DNA from: Natronomonas moolapensis 8.8.11
Lineage (GTDB): Archaea; Halobacteriota; Halobacteria; Halobacteriales; Haloarculaceae
DNA length: 64,000 nt
Direction of reading: 5' to 3'
Assembly: GCF_000591055.1 (NCBI RefSeq)
Contig: NC_020388.1
Span: 2,480,001-2,544,000 of the forward strand
How positions within the stretch are numbered: the stretch's first letter is position 1; every line of letters starts with the position of its first letter. Positions 40,366 through 49,878 of this stretch are shown one piece after another. The position numbers and the translations under genes are program-made. A model generated the notes under the pieces. That model saw nothing but the letters and a program-made list of their open reading frames with translations. It made no database searches and was not told the DNA's origin.

Positions 40366-41064
40366 ATGGATCCCGAGTACGGCGAGACGTGGGCCTACGA
40401 GAGCATCATCGGCGCGCTGCCGGGGATCGATCTCTCGGCGGGCGAGGCCATCGCGATACAGTTGGCCGTCTTCGAGGTCTCGGTGCTCGCGTTGGCGTGG
40501 TACTACGACCTCCGGGCCGCGGCGCTGGCCGGGACGGCCGCGGTCGTCGTCGCCGCGCTGGGAAGCGCCGAGATGCTCCGGATCAGCGCCGCCGCGCGCC
40601 GTCCGGAGACCCCCGAGTCCTACCGACGGCTGCTGTTCGGCTCCAGCATCGAGGTCGTCCTCTCGGTGCTGGCGTTTATCGCCTTGGTCACTCACCTGTT
40701 CGTCTTCGACACCCGGAGCCCCGATCCGCTCGTCGAGACGCTGTTCGGGACCGACCCGCCGACGCTCGTGGTGTATCTCACGCTGCTCGTCCTGTGGGAC
40801 CTCTGTTATCGGATCGCCACGGGGTGGTGGGTCGCGATCGTCGGGCTGTGGCGGTCGGTCCGGTATCGCTTCGACGACCGGACCGCAGGGGTGCTCCGGC
40901 GGGCCGACCGGGAGTCCGTGCTGTTCGGCCTCCTGCAGCTCCCGCTGTTGCCGTTTCTCACCGACCACCCCGTGCTGTTCGCCGCGCTCGCCGCCCACGT
41001 GGCCGCGGTGCTCGTCATCTCGGGGGCGTCGCTCGGGCTGTTGTGGCTCCGGGGATACCGGTGA
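40366..41064 (+). CDS. Polytopic membrane protein of unknown function
   Basis: This encodes 232 residues with about five membrane helices (for example LAVFEVSVLALAWYYDLRAA, LAGTAAVVVAALGSA, VVLSVLAFIALVTHLFV). YRIATGWWVAIVGLWRSVRY carries polar residues inside a helix. No transporter or enzyme motif is recognised. ATG 40366 was chosen; a GTG three bases upstream is possible. It converges with the alanine dehydrogenase-like gene (11-base gap). Confidence 0.65.
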   Translation: MDPEYGETWAYESIIGALPGIDLSAGEAIAIQLAVFEVSVLALAWYYDLRAAALAGTAAVVVAALGSAEMLRISAAARRPETPESYRRLLFGSSIEVVLSVLAFIALVTHLFVFDTRSPDPLVETLFGTDPPTLVVYLTLLVLWDLCYRIATGWWVAIVGLWRSVRYRFDDRTAGVLRRADRESVLFGLLQLPLLPFLTDHPVLFAALAAHVAAVLVISGASLGLLWLRGYR

Positions 41065-41074
41065 GCGGGGTCGG

Positions 41075-42070
41075 CTACCGGAGTTCCGTGTCGACGAGCG
41101 TGAACCCCGTCCCCTCGCCCCCGGCGTCGGCCCGCTCGTAGACGACGCGGGCGGCGGCGACGTCCTGGATGGCAAGCCCCGTCGAATCGAAGACGGTGAG
41201 GCCGTCCTCGGGGGTCCGTCCGGAGCGCTTCCCGGCGACGATCTCGCCCAGCTCGGCGTGGAGGTCGCCGTCGGTGAGGGTGCCGTCGTCCCAGGGAACG
41301 TTGATCTCGCCGGAGTGGGTACACTGCTCGTAGTCGTCGATGACGAGTTTCGCGGACGCGAGGACGTCGGCCGCGAGTTCGTTCTTGCCGGGCGCGTCGG
41401 CCCCCATCGCGTTGACGTGGGTGTGTTCGCCGAGGTCGGCAGCGTCGACGATCGGGGACTCGACCGGCGTCACTGTCGAGAGGACGTCACACGAGGCGGC
41501 TTCCGAGACCGATCCGGGGCGGACGTCGAAGGCGTCGCCGAAGCGCTCGAGGAACGCCTCGACCGCCGCCTCCCGCTTGTCGGTGACCACTACGGTCTGG
41601 ATGTCGCGGACGGTCGCGATCGCCTCCAGTTGGGTGTACGACTGGACGCCCAATCCGACGATACCGAGCGACCCCGCGTCGGGGACGGCGAGACGATCGG
41701 TGGCGACGGCGGCGGCCGCGCCGGTCCGCTTTCTGGTCAGCGTCGTGCCGTCCATCACCGCCAGCGGGAACGCGGTCTCGGGATCGGAGTAGATCATCGT
41801 CCCCATGACGGTCGGCAGGCCGTGGGCGTCGGCGTTGTTCGTGTGGGAGTTGACCCACTTGATCCCCGCGGCGTCCCACTCGCCCGAGTCCATGTACGCC
41901 GGCATCGACCGGAAGTCGCCGTCGTACTCCGGGAGGTCGATGTAGGACTTGGCGGGCATCCGGACCCGGCCGGCCTCGTAGGCGGCGAAGGCCTCCTCGA
42001 CGGCGACGATGACTTCGGCCATGTCGGCGTTCTCGTCGACGTCGGTCGGGTTCAACAGTAGCGTCTCCAT
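41075..42070 (-). CDS. Ornithine cyclodeaminase/mu-crystallin family protein (archaeal alanine dehydrogenase type)
   Basis: This encodes 331 residues. The family order is clear: RVRMPAKSYIDLPEYDGDFR, GIKWVNSHTNNADAHGLPTV, MDGTTLTRKRTGAAAAVATD and then the NAD Rossmann GIVGLGVQSYTQLEAI. The substrate Asp region is HVNAMGADAPGKNEL. Members convert alanine to pyruvate or ornithine to proline; the archaeal type is usually an NAD-dependent alanine dehydrogenase. The substrate is uncertain from sequence alone. The gene is leaderless behind a TATA box at 42093-42100. Confidence 0.82.
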   Translation of the reverse strand: METLLLNPTDVDENADMAEVIVAVEEAFAAYEAGRVRMPAKSYIDLPEYDGDFRSMPAYMDSGEWDAAGIKWVNSHTNNADAHGLPTVMGTMIYSDPETAFPLAVMDGTTLTRKRTGAAAAVATDRLAVPDAGSLGIVGLGVQSYTQLEAIATVRDIQTVVVTDKREAAVEAFLERFGDAFDVRPGSVSEAASCDVLSTVTPVESPIVDAADLGEHTHVNAMGADAPGKNELAADVLASAKLVIDDYEQCTHSGEINVPWDDGTLTDGDLHAELGEIVAGKRSGRTPEDGLTVFDSTGLAIQDVAAARVVYERADAGGEGTGFTLVDTELR

Positions 42071-42092
42071 GGTCTGTGTTCGTCGGATTCAG

Positions 42093-42100
42093 CCTTATAT
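42093..42100 (-). promoter_or_regulatory. TATA box of the alanine dehydrogenase-like gene
   Basis: The reverse strand reads ATATAAGG, about 25 bases before ATG 42070. Confidence 0.55.
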
Positions 42101-42477
42101 TGTCCGCCTCGTCTGTCGGTCGATGGCGCGTCTCGTCCCCCGCCGGTGTTCGGTTCGACCACACACCCGCTGTGGCTTCTTGTTCGGGAACGGGGTACGG
42201 ATACCCCCGGGGGTGTCCGCGGCGGCCGAGCGTGTCCCCACGCCGCACCCGTCTTCCACGCGCCTCCGGGCGTGTCGACCGTCGGACGTGCGACGCGGGG
42301 CGTCGAGCCGCTGTTCCGGCTAAAATATAACTTATATTTCATTTTTGCCTATATTTGCGGATGCCGGTTTCGAGGGCTGAGACGGGCTGTACCTTTTTAT
42401 TATCCCCACGCGGTCTCAGCGTAGGAGGAGACATATCGAATGCACATTACTATCGAGGCGGGGTCGGGAGGGCGCCG
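42101..42477. other. Intergenic region upstream of the transducer gene
   Basis: No gene is supported in about 380 bases. AT-rich elements (taaaatataacttatattt at about 42321-42339, ctttttattatcc at about 42392-42404) are candidate promoters for the transducer. A CCCCCGGGGG palindrome is at about 42205. Confidence 0.45.
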
Positions 42478-44067
42478 GTGCGGGTGATCCGATGGTTCCG
42501 GCGACGGCGGTTGGCGAAGTTCGCGGCCGCCTTTGGCGCGGTCCTGATCGCGATGGTCGCGATCGGAGCGGTCGCGTATCTCGATGCGGCAACCCGCGTT
42601 CCCCCCGAGACACGGGTCGTCGTCGCCCGGACCCTCGCGCTCGTCGTCGCGACGGCCGTACTCGGGATCGGGACGGTGAGCGTACTGTTGGCCCGTCCGA
42701 CGGTGAAGGGGATCGAAGAACTCGCGAGCCACGCCCGCGAGATCGAGTCCGGATCGCTCGACGGCGAGGTATCGGCGGCGACCGACGACGAGCTGGGGGC
42801 GCTGTACGACTCGATGAACGCCATGCGAGAGACGATCCGGGTCCGGATCGAGGAAGCCGAAACCCAGCGGGAGCGCGCTGAGACCGCCAAAGCGGAGAGC
42901 GAGGCGCTCGCCGGGACGCTCGAAGAGCGGACGGAGGCGTTCGCGGCGACGATGGCCCGGACTGCCGACGGCGATCTGACCGCGCGAGTCGAAGCCGACC
43001 CCGACGACCCGGAGTCGCTCGAACGCGTCGCGACGGGGTTCAACGGGGCCATGAACGAACTCCAGGCGGTCGTCGACGGCGTCGATCGGTTCACCGAGGA
43101 GGTCGTCACGGCCGGGGAGGCCTCGACGGATCGGATCGACACGGCCGTCGGGAACGGGCGGGACGCAAGCGACGCGATGGGCGACATCGCGGCCGACGCC
43201 GGACGACAGAGCGACGAACTCGTCGAGACGACGGCGGAACTGGAGGATATGTCGGCCACCGTCGAGGAGGTAGCGGCCTCGACGGGCGAACTCGCCGATA
43301 CCTCGGAGCGAGCGGCCGCGTTGACCGACGACGGGCGGGGAGCGGCCAGCGAGGCGGTCGAACAGCTCCACCGGATCGAGTCGCGCTCGGAGTCGACCGT
43401 CGAAACGATGTCCGAACTGGAGGCGCAGATGGACGAGATGGAACGGATCGTGACGACGGTAGCGGGGATCGCCGATCAGACCAACATCCTGGCGCTGAAC
43501 GCCTCGATCGAGGCCGCCCGCGCCGATGGCGTGGGCGACGGGTTCGCGGTCGTCGCTGAAGAAGTCAAATCGCTCGCCGAGGAGACGGCGGCGTCCCTCG
43601 AGGAGATCGAGACGATAATCGAAGGGCTGCGCGCGTTGACCGAGCAGGGAGCATCGGACATCCGGGAGATTCAATCCGACGTCGAAGCCGGCGTCGAAAC
43701 CGTCGAACGCGTCGACTCGGCGCTGGCCGACATCGACGTCCTGGTCACGGAGGTCGACGAGGGGGTCAAACAAATAACCCTCGCGATGGACGAGCAGGCC
43801 AGGTCGCTCGCCGACGTGACTGCCACGGTCGACGACCTGACGGAGTTCAGCCGGGCGACAACCGAGAAGGCCGAAGCGTTGAGTTCGACCGCGGACGAAC
43901 AGGTCGTCACCCTCACCGGAGCCGCGGAGAACACCCACGCGCTGTTGGGGAGTGCCAGACAGTTGCGGGACTCTCTCGAGACGTTCTCCCTCGGGACGAC
44001 GGACGACGTCGACGCGTCGAGCCCCGCAGGCTCTATCGACCGGGAGGTGTCTACCCCGAACTCATGA
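42478..44067 (+). CDS. Methyl-accepting chemotaxis-type transducer (Htr-like) without a sensor domain
   Basis: This encodes 529 residues from GTG 42478, which has a good ribosome-binding GGGAGGG six bases upstream. Two membrane helices ([20 protein letters not shown] and [20 protein letters not shown]) are separated by only about 12 residues, so there is almost no extracellular sensor. A HAMP domain follows ([20 protein letters not shown]), then a second HAMP-like unit and the signalling hairpin with [19 protein letters not shown] and [15 protein letters not shown]. Flanking Glu/Gln helices hold the methylation sites. It probably relays a signal from a partner protein or senses the membrane state. 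The neighbouring gene overlaps its stop by four bases. Confidence 0.85.
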   Translation: MRVIRWFRRRRLAKFAAAFGAVLIAMVAIGAVAYLDAATRVPPETRVVVARTLALVVATAVLGIGTVSVLLARPTVKGIEELASHAREIESGSLDGEVSAATDDELGALYDSMNAMRETIRVRIEEAETQRERAETAKAESEALAGTLEERTEAFAATMARTADGDLTARVEADPDDPESLERVATGFNGAMNELQAVVDGVDRFTEEVVTAGEASTDRIDTAVGNGRDASDAMGDIAADAGRQSDELVETTAELEDMSATVEEVAASTGELADTSERAAALTDDGRGAASEAVEQLHRIESRSESTVETMSELEAQMDEMERIVTTVAGIADQTNILALNASIEAARADGVGDGFAVVAEEVKSLAEETAASLEEIETIIEGLRALTEQGASDIREIQSDVEAGVETVERVDSALADIDVLVTEVDEGVKQITLAMDEQARSLADVTATVDDLTEFSRATTEKAEALSSTADEQVVTLTGAAENTHALLGSARQLRDSLETFSLGTTDDVDASSPAGSIDREVSTPNS

Positions 44068-44546
44068 GCGCCCTCGAATTCGGTTCGGAATCCGAACGGC
44101 TCTCCCGCGTCGACGCGACGAGCGTCGTCGTCGCGTCGGTGCTCGGAAGTTTCGCGTTCGGTATCGTGATGAGCCTGACGATGGGCGACGTCCTCTTCGC
44201 CGCCATCCCGGCGATGTACGGACTCGGCGGGGTCGATCCGACGACGGGAACGCTGTTGGGGTGGGCGATCCACGTTTCACACGGGACGGTACTCGGCTTG
44301 GTCTTCGGCGGCGCGTTCAGCGTCGCGGTCCCGCTCGGAGACGACACTCGGCGGTGGGCCGTCGCCGGCCTCGCCTACGGCGCGGCGCTGTGGCTCGTGC
44401 TCGCGACGTTTGTGATGCCGGTCTGGGTCGGGGCGGTAACCGCCTCGTCGCCGCCGGTGCCCGACGTACGGCCCTGGAGTCTGGTTGGGCATCTCCTCTA
44501 CGGGGTGTACCTGGGCGCGTTGATACCGATTTACAGACGGTACTGA
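44064..44546 (+). CDS. Four-helix membrane protein coupled to the transducer
   Basis: This encodes 160 residues, and ATG overlaps the transducer stop (ATGA), so the two are translationally coupled. About four membrane helices are visible ([76 protein letters not shown]). His residues occur inside helices (AIHVSHG, VGHLLYG), as in metal- or haem-binding membrane proteins. The family is not recognised. Coupling to a transducer that lacks a sensor suggests it could be the sensory partner. Confidence 0.65.
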   Translation: MSALEFGSESERLSRVDATSVVVASVLGSFAFGIVMSLTMGDVLFAAIPAMYGLGGVDPTTGTLLGWAIHVSHGTVLGLVFGGAFSVAVPLGDDTRRWAVAGLAYGAALWLVLATFVMPVWVGAVTASSPPVPDVRPWSLVGHLLYGVYLGALIPIYRRY

Positions 44547-44712
44547 CGCGGACCGGGAGCGATTCCGTCGGCGGCGCTGCCGACGGTGACGTTCCAGCCG
44601 GCGGCGTTTCGAAAGGCCGTTGTGGTGGTGGAGAGTCGCCAGTGCGCCCGGAGGGCGGCCTCGGGGTCAAGCGGTCGAAAAGAGACGAGATCCGGTCGTC
44701 AGCGCGGGAGCA

Positions 44713-44832
44713 TTACCGACGTTTCGGTTGCGGGCCGTGGCGCGGTTGCAGCGGGATGAACCGCGTGTCGTCGGCGTCGGTGGATTCGGTTTCGGTCGGT
44801 GCTGCGTCGAGTGACGTGTTTCGGGTGGACAT
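44713..44832 (-). CDS. Possible 39-residue polar protein
   Basis: ATG 44832 opens a frame MSTRNTSLDAAPTETESTD, then ADDTRFIPLQPRHGPQPKRR and TAA. It is acidic then basic, without a known motif. No convincing TATA box lies at the right distance. It is listed because the 500-base gap between the membrane protein and the zinc-ribbon gene otherwise holds no gene. Confidence 0.25.
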   Translation of the reverse strand: MSTRNTSLDAAPTETESTDADDTRFIPLQPRHGPQPKRR

Positions 44833-45021
44833 TGTGGGTTGTGTTGGATGGTCGGAAGGCGGTACCCGGCCGGCGGCTGTCACCCGAGTCGTACCAGCGC
44901 TGTCATTACACCACCGTTCGAGCCTATCCTTAATAAATGTTGATGATCGTGTCCGGCCAGGGGGTCGGGGCCCCGCTCCGGCGGCCGTCGGAGACGGTCC
45001 GTCCCCGGTAGCACTCCCGTG

Positions 45022-45031
45022 AATTTAAATA
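45022..45031 (+). promoter_or_regulatory. TATA box of the NucS-like zinc-ribbon gene
   Basis: AATTTAAATA lies about 27 bases before ATG 45054, typical of a leaderless gene. Confidence 0.6.
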
Positions 45032-45053
45032 CCGAAACGGGGGCAGACGGCCC

Positions 45054-45812
45054 ATGTCGATCCGAACCATCGCCGGCGACTGTCTCGTCCGTTTCGAGGG
45101 GCGCCGGGAGCGAACCGTTCGAGGCCGAGTCGTAGTGCTCATAAAGCCCGACGACACCGTGTTGGTCCACGACGTCGACGGCTACCAGCCGGCCGCGTGG
45201 CTCACCCGCCCGGAGTCGCTGTCCGTGAGGCGCGATCCGCTGTGGCTGCTCGCCAGCGACGGCGAGGAGACGCTGCGGGTCGAGGCCGTCGGGGACGTCG
45301 TCGTCGCCGAGCACGACGCCACGGACGCCGGAACTCCCGTCGGGACGTGTCGCTGCGGCGGGCAGTTGGTCCGATCCGGATCTGACGTCGCCTGTCTCGG
45401 CTGTGCCGAGCGGTTCGGCCTCCCGGACGGCGCGTCGGTGACCGAGTCGGCGTGTGACTGTGGTCTCCCGCAGTTCCGGGTCGAGCGCGGCGAGCGCTTC
45501 GAGTTGTGTCTGGACTACGAGTGCGGGTCGTTGCTCGAGGCCGTCGAAGGGCGGTTCGACCGCGAGTGGGACTGCCCGAACTGCGGCGGCGACCTCCGGA
45601 TCCTCCGGCGCGGCGGCCTCATCGCCGGCTGTGAGGACTACCCCGACTGCGAGACGGGGTTTGCGATCCCGGACGGGCACGTGGTCGGATCCTGTGACTG
45701 TGGGCTTCCGCTGTTCGAACGCCCGGGTGGGTTGCAGTGTCTCGACGCCGGCTGTTCGGCCGACGGGACCGAGGACACAGCGGCGGACACAAAAGCGAGG
45801 ACGGATGGGTGA
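45054..45812 (+). CDS. NucS N-terminal-like domain fused to topoisomerase-type zinc ribbons
   Basis: This encodes 252 residues. Residues 1-60 (GDCLVRFEGRRERTVRGRVV, then LIKPDDTVLVHDVDGYQPAAWL) match the DNA-binding N-terminal domain of NucS/EndoMS. The NucS nuclease domain is absent. Instead, four Cys-rich segments follow (GTCRCGGQLVRSG, CLGCAERFGLP, WDCPNCGGDLRILRR with GCEDYPDCETGF, and GSCDCGLPLFERPGG). These are the topoisomerase I C4 zinc-finger type. It is probably a DNA-binding accessory protein in repair. It lies upstream of endA with its own TATA box. Confidence 0.75.
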   Translation: MSIRTIAGDCLVRFEGRRERTVRGRVVVLIKPDDTVLVHDVDGYQPAAWLTRPESLSVRRDPLWLLASDGEETLRVEAVGDVVVAEHDATDAGTPVGTCRCGGQLVRSGSDVACLGCAERFGLPDGASVTESACDCGLPQFRVERGERFELCLDYECGSLLEAVEGRFDREWDCPNCGGDLRILRRGGLIAGCEDYPDCETGFAIPDGHVVGSCDCGLPLFERPGGLQCLDAGCSADGTEDTAADTKARTDG

Positions 45813-45937
45813 GCCGACTGCTTCGGCGTCTTGCCCGCCCGCCGGATCCGAGACCGGAGGTGGAGACGGGAGCGGAACCGAAACGGGGCGAACGGCGGAC
45901 CGCAGCCGATTTACGCGCGGCACCGATGAGTCCGCGC

Positions 45938-46945
45938 ATGGAAGGCCACCTGACCGACGGGGTCGTCGAAGTCGGCGCGAACGGCCGCGAGCGGTACTAC
46001 GACTCGCGGGGCTACGGTCGGCCTCGCGGCGAGGGCGTCGACCTCGCCCCCGTCGAGGCCGCCCACCTCCTGTACCGCGGCGACCTCGACGCGGTCGACG
46101 GGACCGGCCTCGGCGGCTTTCTCGCCGACAACGACGGTGTCGTCGTTCCGTTTCTCGTCTACAAGGACCTCCGCGAGCGGGGCTTCTACGTCTCGCCCGC
46201 CCGGGAGGGGTGGGTCGAGGACGCCGACGGTGCGGACTTCGTCGTCCACCCACGCGGAGACGGCCCGTGGGACGGGACCGTCGAACACCGGGTCCGGGTG
46301 GTCGGCGAGCGCGCGTCGGTCGCGCTCGGGTCACTCGGCGACGTGGTCCTCGCGGTCGTCGACGAGGAGAGCGAGTTGACGTACCTCGAGACCGACCGCC
46401 CCGACGTCGAGGGCTCGAACGTCGCCAGCGAGTTCCCGACCGTCGACGGGGACCTGCTCGGCGACCGCGTGCTCTGTTGGGACCCGCCGGCGGCGCTCTA
46501 CGAGCGGGGGTTCTACGGACAGCCGCTCGACCACGAGGGGGGCGCCGTCCAGTTGTCGTTGCTCGAGGCGGCGTCTCTCACGGAGCGCGGCGCGCTGTCC
46601 GTCGACGGGGGGACAGACGCCATCATGGCTCGGGGGCGGTCGGCCGAAGGGGATCGATTCGACCGACGATACACCGTCTACCGGGCGCTCCGCGAGCAGG
46701 GAGTCGTCCCGAAGACGGGGTTCAAATTCGGGGCCGACTTCCGGACGTACGACGGGGTCGAGCATATCGACGACCTCGGTCACTCGGAGTTGCTCGTCCG
46801 GGTGCTCCCGGCCGGCGTCGAGCGTTCGCCCCGGGAGATCGCCCTCGACGTTCGCCTCGCACACGGCGTCCGAAAGCGGATGCTCTTCGCGCTCGTCGGG
46901 TCCGGTTCGGTCCGGTGGCTGTCGGTCGGCCGGTTGACGCCCTGA
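45938..46945 (+). CDS. endA: tRNA-splicing endonuclease
   Basis: This encodes about 335 residues, the long archaeal EndA with two homologous halves that act as a dimer. The first half has YYDSRGYGRP and LVYKDLRERGFYVSPAREG. The catalytic half has YTVYRALREQGVVPKTGFKF, GADFRTYDG (Tyr), a His in HSELLVRVLP, and the C-terminal Lys/Arg region HGVRKRMLFALV. It cuts the bulge-helix-bulge of pre-tRNA introns. Start 45938 (MEGHLTDGVVEV) follows homologues; ATG 45926 is an alternative. trpS follows, and haloarchaeal tRNA-Trp has a large intron that EndA removes. Confidence 0.88.
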   Translation: MEGHLTDGVVEVGANGRERYYDSRGYGRPRGEGVDLAPVEAAHLLYRGDLDAVDGTGLGGFLADNDGVVVPFLVYKDLRERGFYVSPAREGWVEDADGADFVVHPRGDGPWDGTVEHRVRVVGERASVALGSLGDVVLAVVDEESELTYLETDRPDVEGSNVASEFPTVDGDLLGDRVLCWDPPAALYERGFYGQPLDHEGGAVQLSLLEAASLTERGALSVDGGTDAIMARGRSAEGDRFDRRYTVYRALREQGVVPKTGFKFGADFRTYDGVEHIDDLGHSELLVRVLPAGVERSPREIALDVRLAHGVRKRMLFALVGSGSVRWLSVGRLTP

Positions 46946-47026
46946 AGTGCCGCTGTCCCACATCCGCCGCGTCGGCCCCGGTGAGCAAGCGAACGGCTTT
47001 TGAGCGGACCACCCGGACGACACTCC

Positions 47027-48637
47027 ATGGCAGACGACGGAACTCACGACGGCGAGAGCGAGTCGGCCGTTCGGAGCGACGGCGGAACGAATGGTGCCGA
47101 CGCCGGATCGCCGGCGGCGCTTCGCGCGGACGGCGGAGCCGTCGACGAGGTGGCGCTGGATCCGTGGGGCTCCTCGACCGTCGACGACTACCGGAAGCTC
47201 TTCGAGGAGTTCGGCATCGAAGCCTTCGAAGAGGTGTTACCCCGGGTGCCATCGCCACACTACCTGATGCGCCGCGGCGTCATCTTCGGCCACCGCGACT
47301 ACCGGCCGGTCGCCGACGCGATGGCGAACGACGAGCCCTTCGCTACGCTGTCCGGATTCATGCCGACCGGCGATCCCCACATCGGCCACAAACTGGTCTT
47401 CGACGAGTTGATCTGGCATCAACGACAGGGGGCCGACGCCTACGGCCTCATCGCCGACCTGGAAGCCCACGCCGCCCGCGGGCTGTCGTGGGACGAAATC
47501 GACGAGCACGCCGAGAGCTATCTCCTCTCGCTCATCGCGCTCGGCTTCGACCCCGACGACGGAACGCTGTACCGCCAATCGACAAACCGCGAGGTCCAAG
47601 ATCTCGCCTTCGAGCTCGGGACGAAGGCGAACGTCTCGGAGCTCGGGGCGATCTACGACTTCGACGGCGAGACCGAGGTCTCATACATGGAGTCGGTAGT
47701 CACCCAGATGGCCGACATCCTCTATCCGCAACTGGAGGAGCCGAAGCCAACCGTCATCCCGGTCGGCCCCGATCAGGATCCACATATGCGGCTGGCGCGG
47801 GACCTTGCCGGCCGGATGCGGTACTTCGGCGTCACCGAGGCGTACGCGAGCTTCGAACTCGACGGCGGGGAGCGCGAACTCGTCGCCGAGGCCTACGACG
47901 CGCTCTCGACGGCGGCCGACGACCCCGACGCCGACATCCGGTGTGTCGACGCCGCCGAGTGGCTCCGGACGGAGCGCCCGCCGGCGGGCGCACTCGAGAG
48001 CGCGGTCGAGACGCTGGAGTCGGGCGGCAAGGAGCCTCTCCGGCCCCGCGTCCGATTTCTGGACCGCAACGCGACCGACGAGGCCTTCGAGGCGCTCATC
48101 GAGGCCGTCGAGGGCGAAAAGCGGGTCTACGAGAGCCACATCGACAGCTTCGATCTCTCGCGAGCCGAGGCCGAGACGCTGGCCCGCGAGGTCGAGACCG
48201 ACCACGGCGGCTACGGCTTCCTCCCGCCGTCGTCGATCTATCATCGCTTCATGACCGGCCTGACCGGCGGCAAGATGTCCTCGTCGATCCCGGCGAGCCA
48301 CATCAGCCTGCTCGACGACCCCGAGGAGGGCTACGAGAAGGTCAAATCCGCGACCACGGGCGGCCGCGAGACGGCCGAAAAACAGCGCGAACTGGGCGGG
48401 GAGGCCGACGAGTGCCCGGTGTACGAGCTGTACGCATACTTGCTGTCGGGCGACGACGACGAGTTCGCGGCCCGCGTCTACGAGGAGTGCGTCGGCGGCG
48501 AGCGCCTCTGTGGCGGCTGCAAAGAACAGGCCGCAGAACTCATGGCCGAGTTCCTCGAAGAACATCAAGAGAAACGCGAAGAAGCCAAAGCGGTGCTGGC
48601 GGACCTCGACGTCGAACTGAGGAGCGACCGGCCGTAG
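47027..48637 (+). CDS. trpS: Tryptophanyl-tRNA synthetase
   Basis: This encodes 536 residues. The class I signature HIGH variant is in GFMPTGDPHIGHKL, and the KMSKS variant is in TGGKMSSSIPAS. The tryptophan pocket and the archaeal/eukaryotic branch are indicated by GPDQDPHMRLARDLAGRMRY. The N-terminal about 45 residues are an acidic haloarchaeal extension. The C-terminal Cys-rich loop is GERLCGGCKEQAAEL. It charges tRNA-Trp. The 81-base gap to endA and the shared link to tRNA-Trp maturation suggest co-expression. Confidence 0.95.
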   Translation: MADDGTHDGESESAVRSDGGTNGADAGSPAALRADGGAVDEVALDPWGSSTVDDYRKLFEEFGIEAFEEVLPRVPSPHYLMRRGVIFGHRDYRPVADAMANDEPFATLSGFMPTGDPHIGHKLVFDELIWHQRQGADAYGLIADLEAHAARGLSWDEIDEHAESYLLSLIALGFDPDDGTLYRQSTNREVQDLAFELGTKANVSELGAIYDFDGETEVSYMESVVTQMADILYPQLEEPKPTVIPVGPDQDPHMRLARDLAGRMRYFGVTEAYASFELDGGERELVAEAYDALSTAADDPDADIRCVDAAEWLRTERPPAGALESAVETLESGGKEPLRPRVRFLDRNATDEAFEALIEAVEGEKRVYESHIDSFDLSRAEAETLAREVETDHGGYGFLPPSSIYHRFMTGLTGGKMSSSIPASHISLLDDPEEGYEKVKSATTGGRETAEKQRELGGEADECPVYELYAYLLSGDDDEFAARVYEECVGGERLCGGCKEQAAELMAEFLEEHQEKREEAKAVLADLDVELRSDRP

Positions 48638-48682
48638 TGGACGCGCGGGAGACGAGTAAGTGAACCGACGAGACCGGTGTTT

Positions 48683-49765
48683 TCAGTACTCCGGGAGTCG
48701 CCGCGACCGCGAGGACCCCTCGACGAACGGGAGCTCGACGAGGGAGGCGTCGACGTCCTCGCCGTCGATTCGGACGGACATGTCCCCGGCGTCGAGGCCG
48801 TACTCCACGAACGCGAGCGCGATGGGGGCTTCGAGCGAGGGGCTGTGATCGCCGCGGGTCACCTCGCCGACGTGTTCGTCGCCGGCGAACACCGCCGCAC
48901 CGGGGTCGGGAACGGCGTCGGGGCGGAGACCAGCCAACTGCCGGGAGGGCTGGCCCCGGTTTTCGATCTTCGAGACGACTTCCTGGCCGACATAACAGCC
49001 CTTCTCGAAGTCCAGCGCGTTCCGGAGGCCGAGAACGTTCGGGACCGTCCCCTCCAGTTCCGTCGAGAACAGCGGCGTCCCGGCTTCGAGCAACAAGTAT
49101 TCGAGCGTCCGATAGCCGAACGGCGCGGCGTTGAGGCCGTGATTGACCAGCGCGTCGAAGACGTCCGGGGCGTCCTCGGCCGCACAGATGACCTCGTAGC
49201 CCTCCTCGCCTGTCAGATCGTCGGTCCGAAGGACCGTCACTCCCCAGTCGCCGAGGGTGCCACGGACGAACGACAGCGGCCGGTCGGGCGAACTCGGCCC
49301 CGTTAGCACCGACGCGATCTTTTCGGTCGCCTTCGGTCCGTGGACGCCGAAGACGCCGAAGTCGTCGCTGGCGGCCCGGACCTCGACGTCCTGGATGAAC
49401 GTCTTCTCGGACCACTTCGCGGCGAGGTCGGTCGCCGTCCCCGGCGGGACGAAACAGAGCAGTTTCTCGTCGGCGTTGTACACGTACAACTCCGTCTCGA
49501 TGCCACCCTGTGCGTCGAGCAACAGCGCGTAGACCCCCTGGCCGTCCGTCTCGGGGACGCGGTTCGAGACGGCGTTGTCGACGAAGTCGACCCGGTCGTC
49601 GCCGGTGACTTCGAGGACGCCGTAGCCCATCTCGATCGTCCCGACGACGTTCCGGACGGCCCGGTGGACGCGCTCGGGGCGGCCGTAGTGGTCGACCACC
49701 CGGCGACCGCCGCGTTCGGTGAACGTCGCGCCGTGGGATTCGTGGAGTTTCGCGACGACAGTCAT
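48683..49765 (-). CDS. ygfZ: YgfZ/GcvT-family folate-binding protein
   Basis: This encodes 360 residues. The hallmark is KGCYVGQEVVSKIENRGQ with the YgfZ Cys (Lys-Gly-Cys-Tyr-x-Gly-Gln-Glu). The GcvT-like fold is shown by GYEVICAAEDAPDVFDALV, and GTPLFSTELEGTVPNVLGLR precedes the motif. YgfZ proteins help Fe-S enzyme assembly or repair with tetrahydrofolate. No P, H or L protein genes of the glycine cleavage system are nearby, which supports YgfZ over GcvT. ATG 49765 was chosen; a GTG directly upstream is possible. Confidence 0.82.
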   Translation of the reverse strand: MTVVAKLHESHGATFTERGGRRVVDHYGRPERVHRAVRNVVGTIEMGYGVLEVTGDDRVDFVDNAVSNRVPETDGQGVYALLLDAQGGIETELYVYNADEKLLCFVPPGTATDLAAKWSEKTFIQDVEVRAASDDFGVFGVHGPKATEKIASVLTGPSSPDRPLSFVRGTLGDWGVTVLRTDDLTGEEGYEVICAAEDAPDVFDALVNHGLNAAPFGYRTLEYLLLEAGTPLFSTELEGTVPNVLGLRNALDFEKGCYVGQEVVSKIENRGQPSRQLAGLRPDAVPDPGAAVFAGDEHVGEVTRGDHSPSLEAPIALAFVEYGLDAGDMSVRIDGEDVDASLVELPFVEGSSRSRRLPEY

Positions 49766-49878
49766 CACCGGAGCGAACGGGCCGAAGGGGTAAAACGACC
49801 GCGTCTCGCGGGGCGCGGAAGATTCAGACCCGAACCGCGTCTCGTGGAGCGTCGGACCCGAACCGCGCCTCGCGGCAC

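Noticed and set aside
45454-48663. Over 1,000-codon forward frame across the zinc-ribbon gene, endA and trpS
   Set aside because: It crosses three well-supported genes in the wrong frame and has a basic, low-complexity composition untypical of haloarchaeal proteins.
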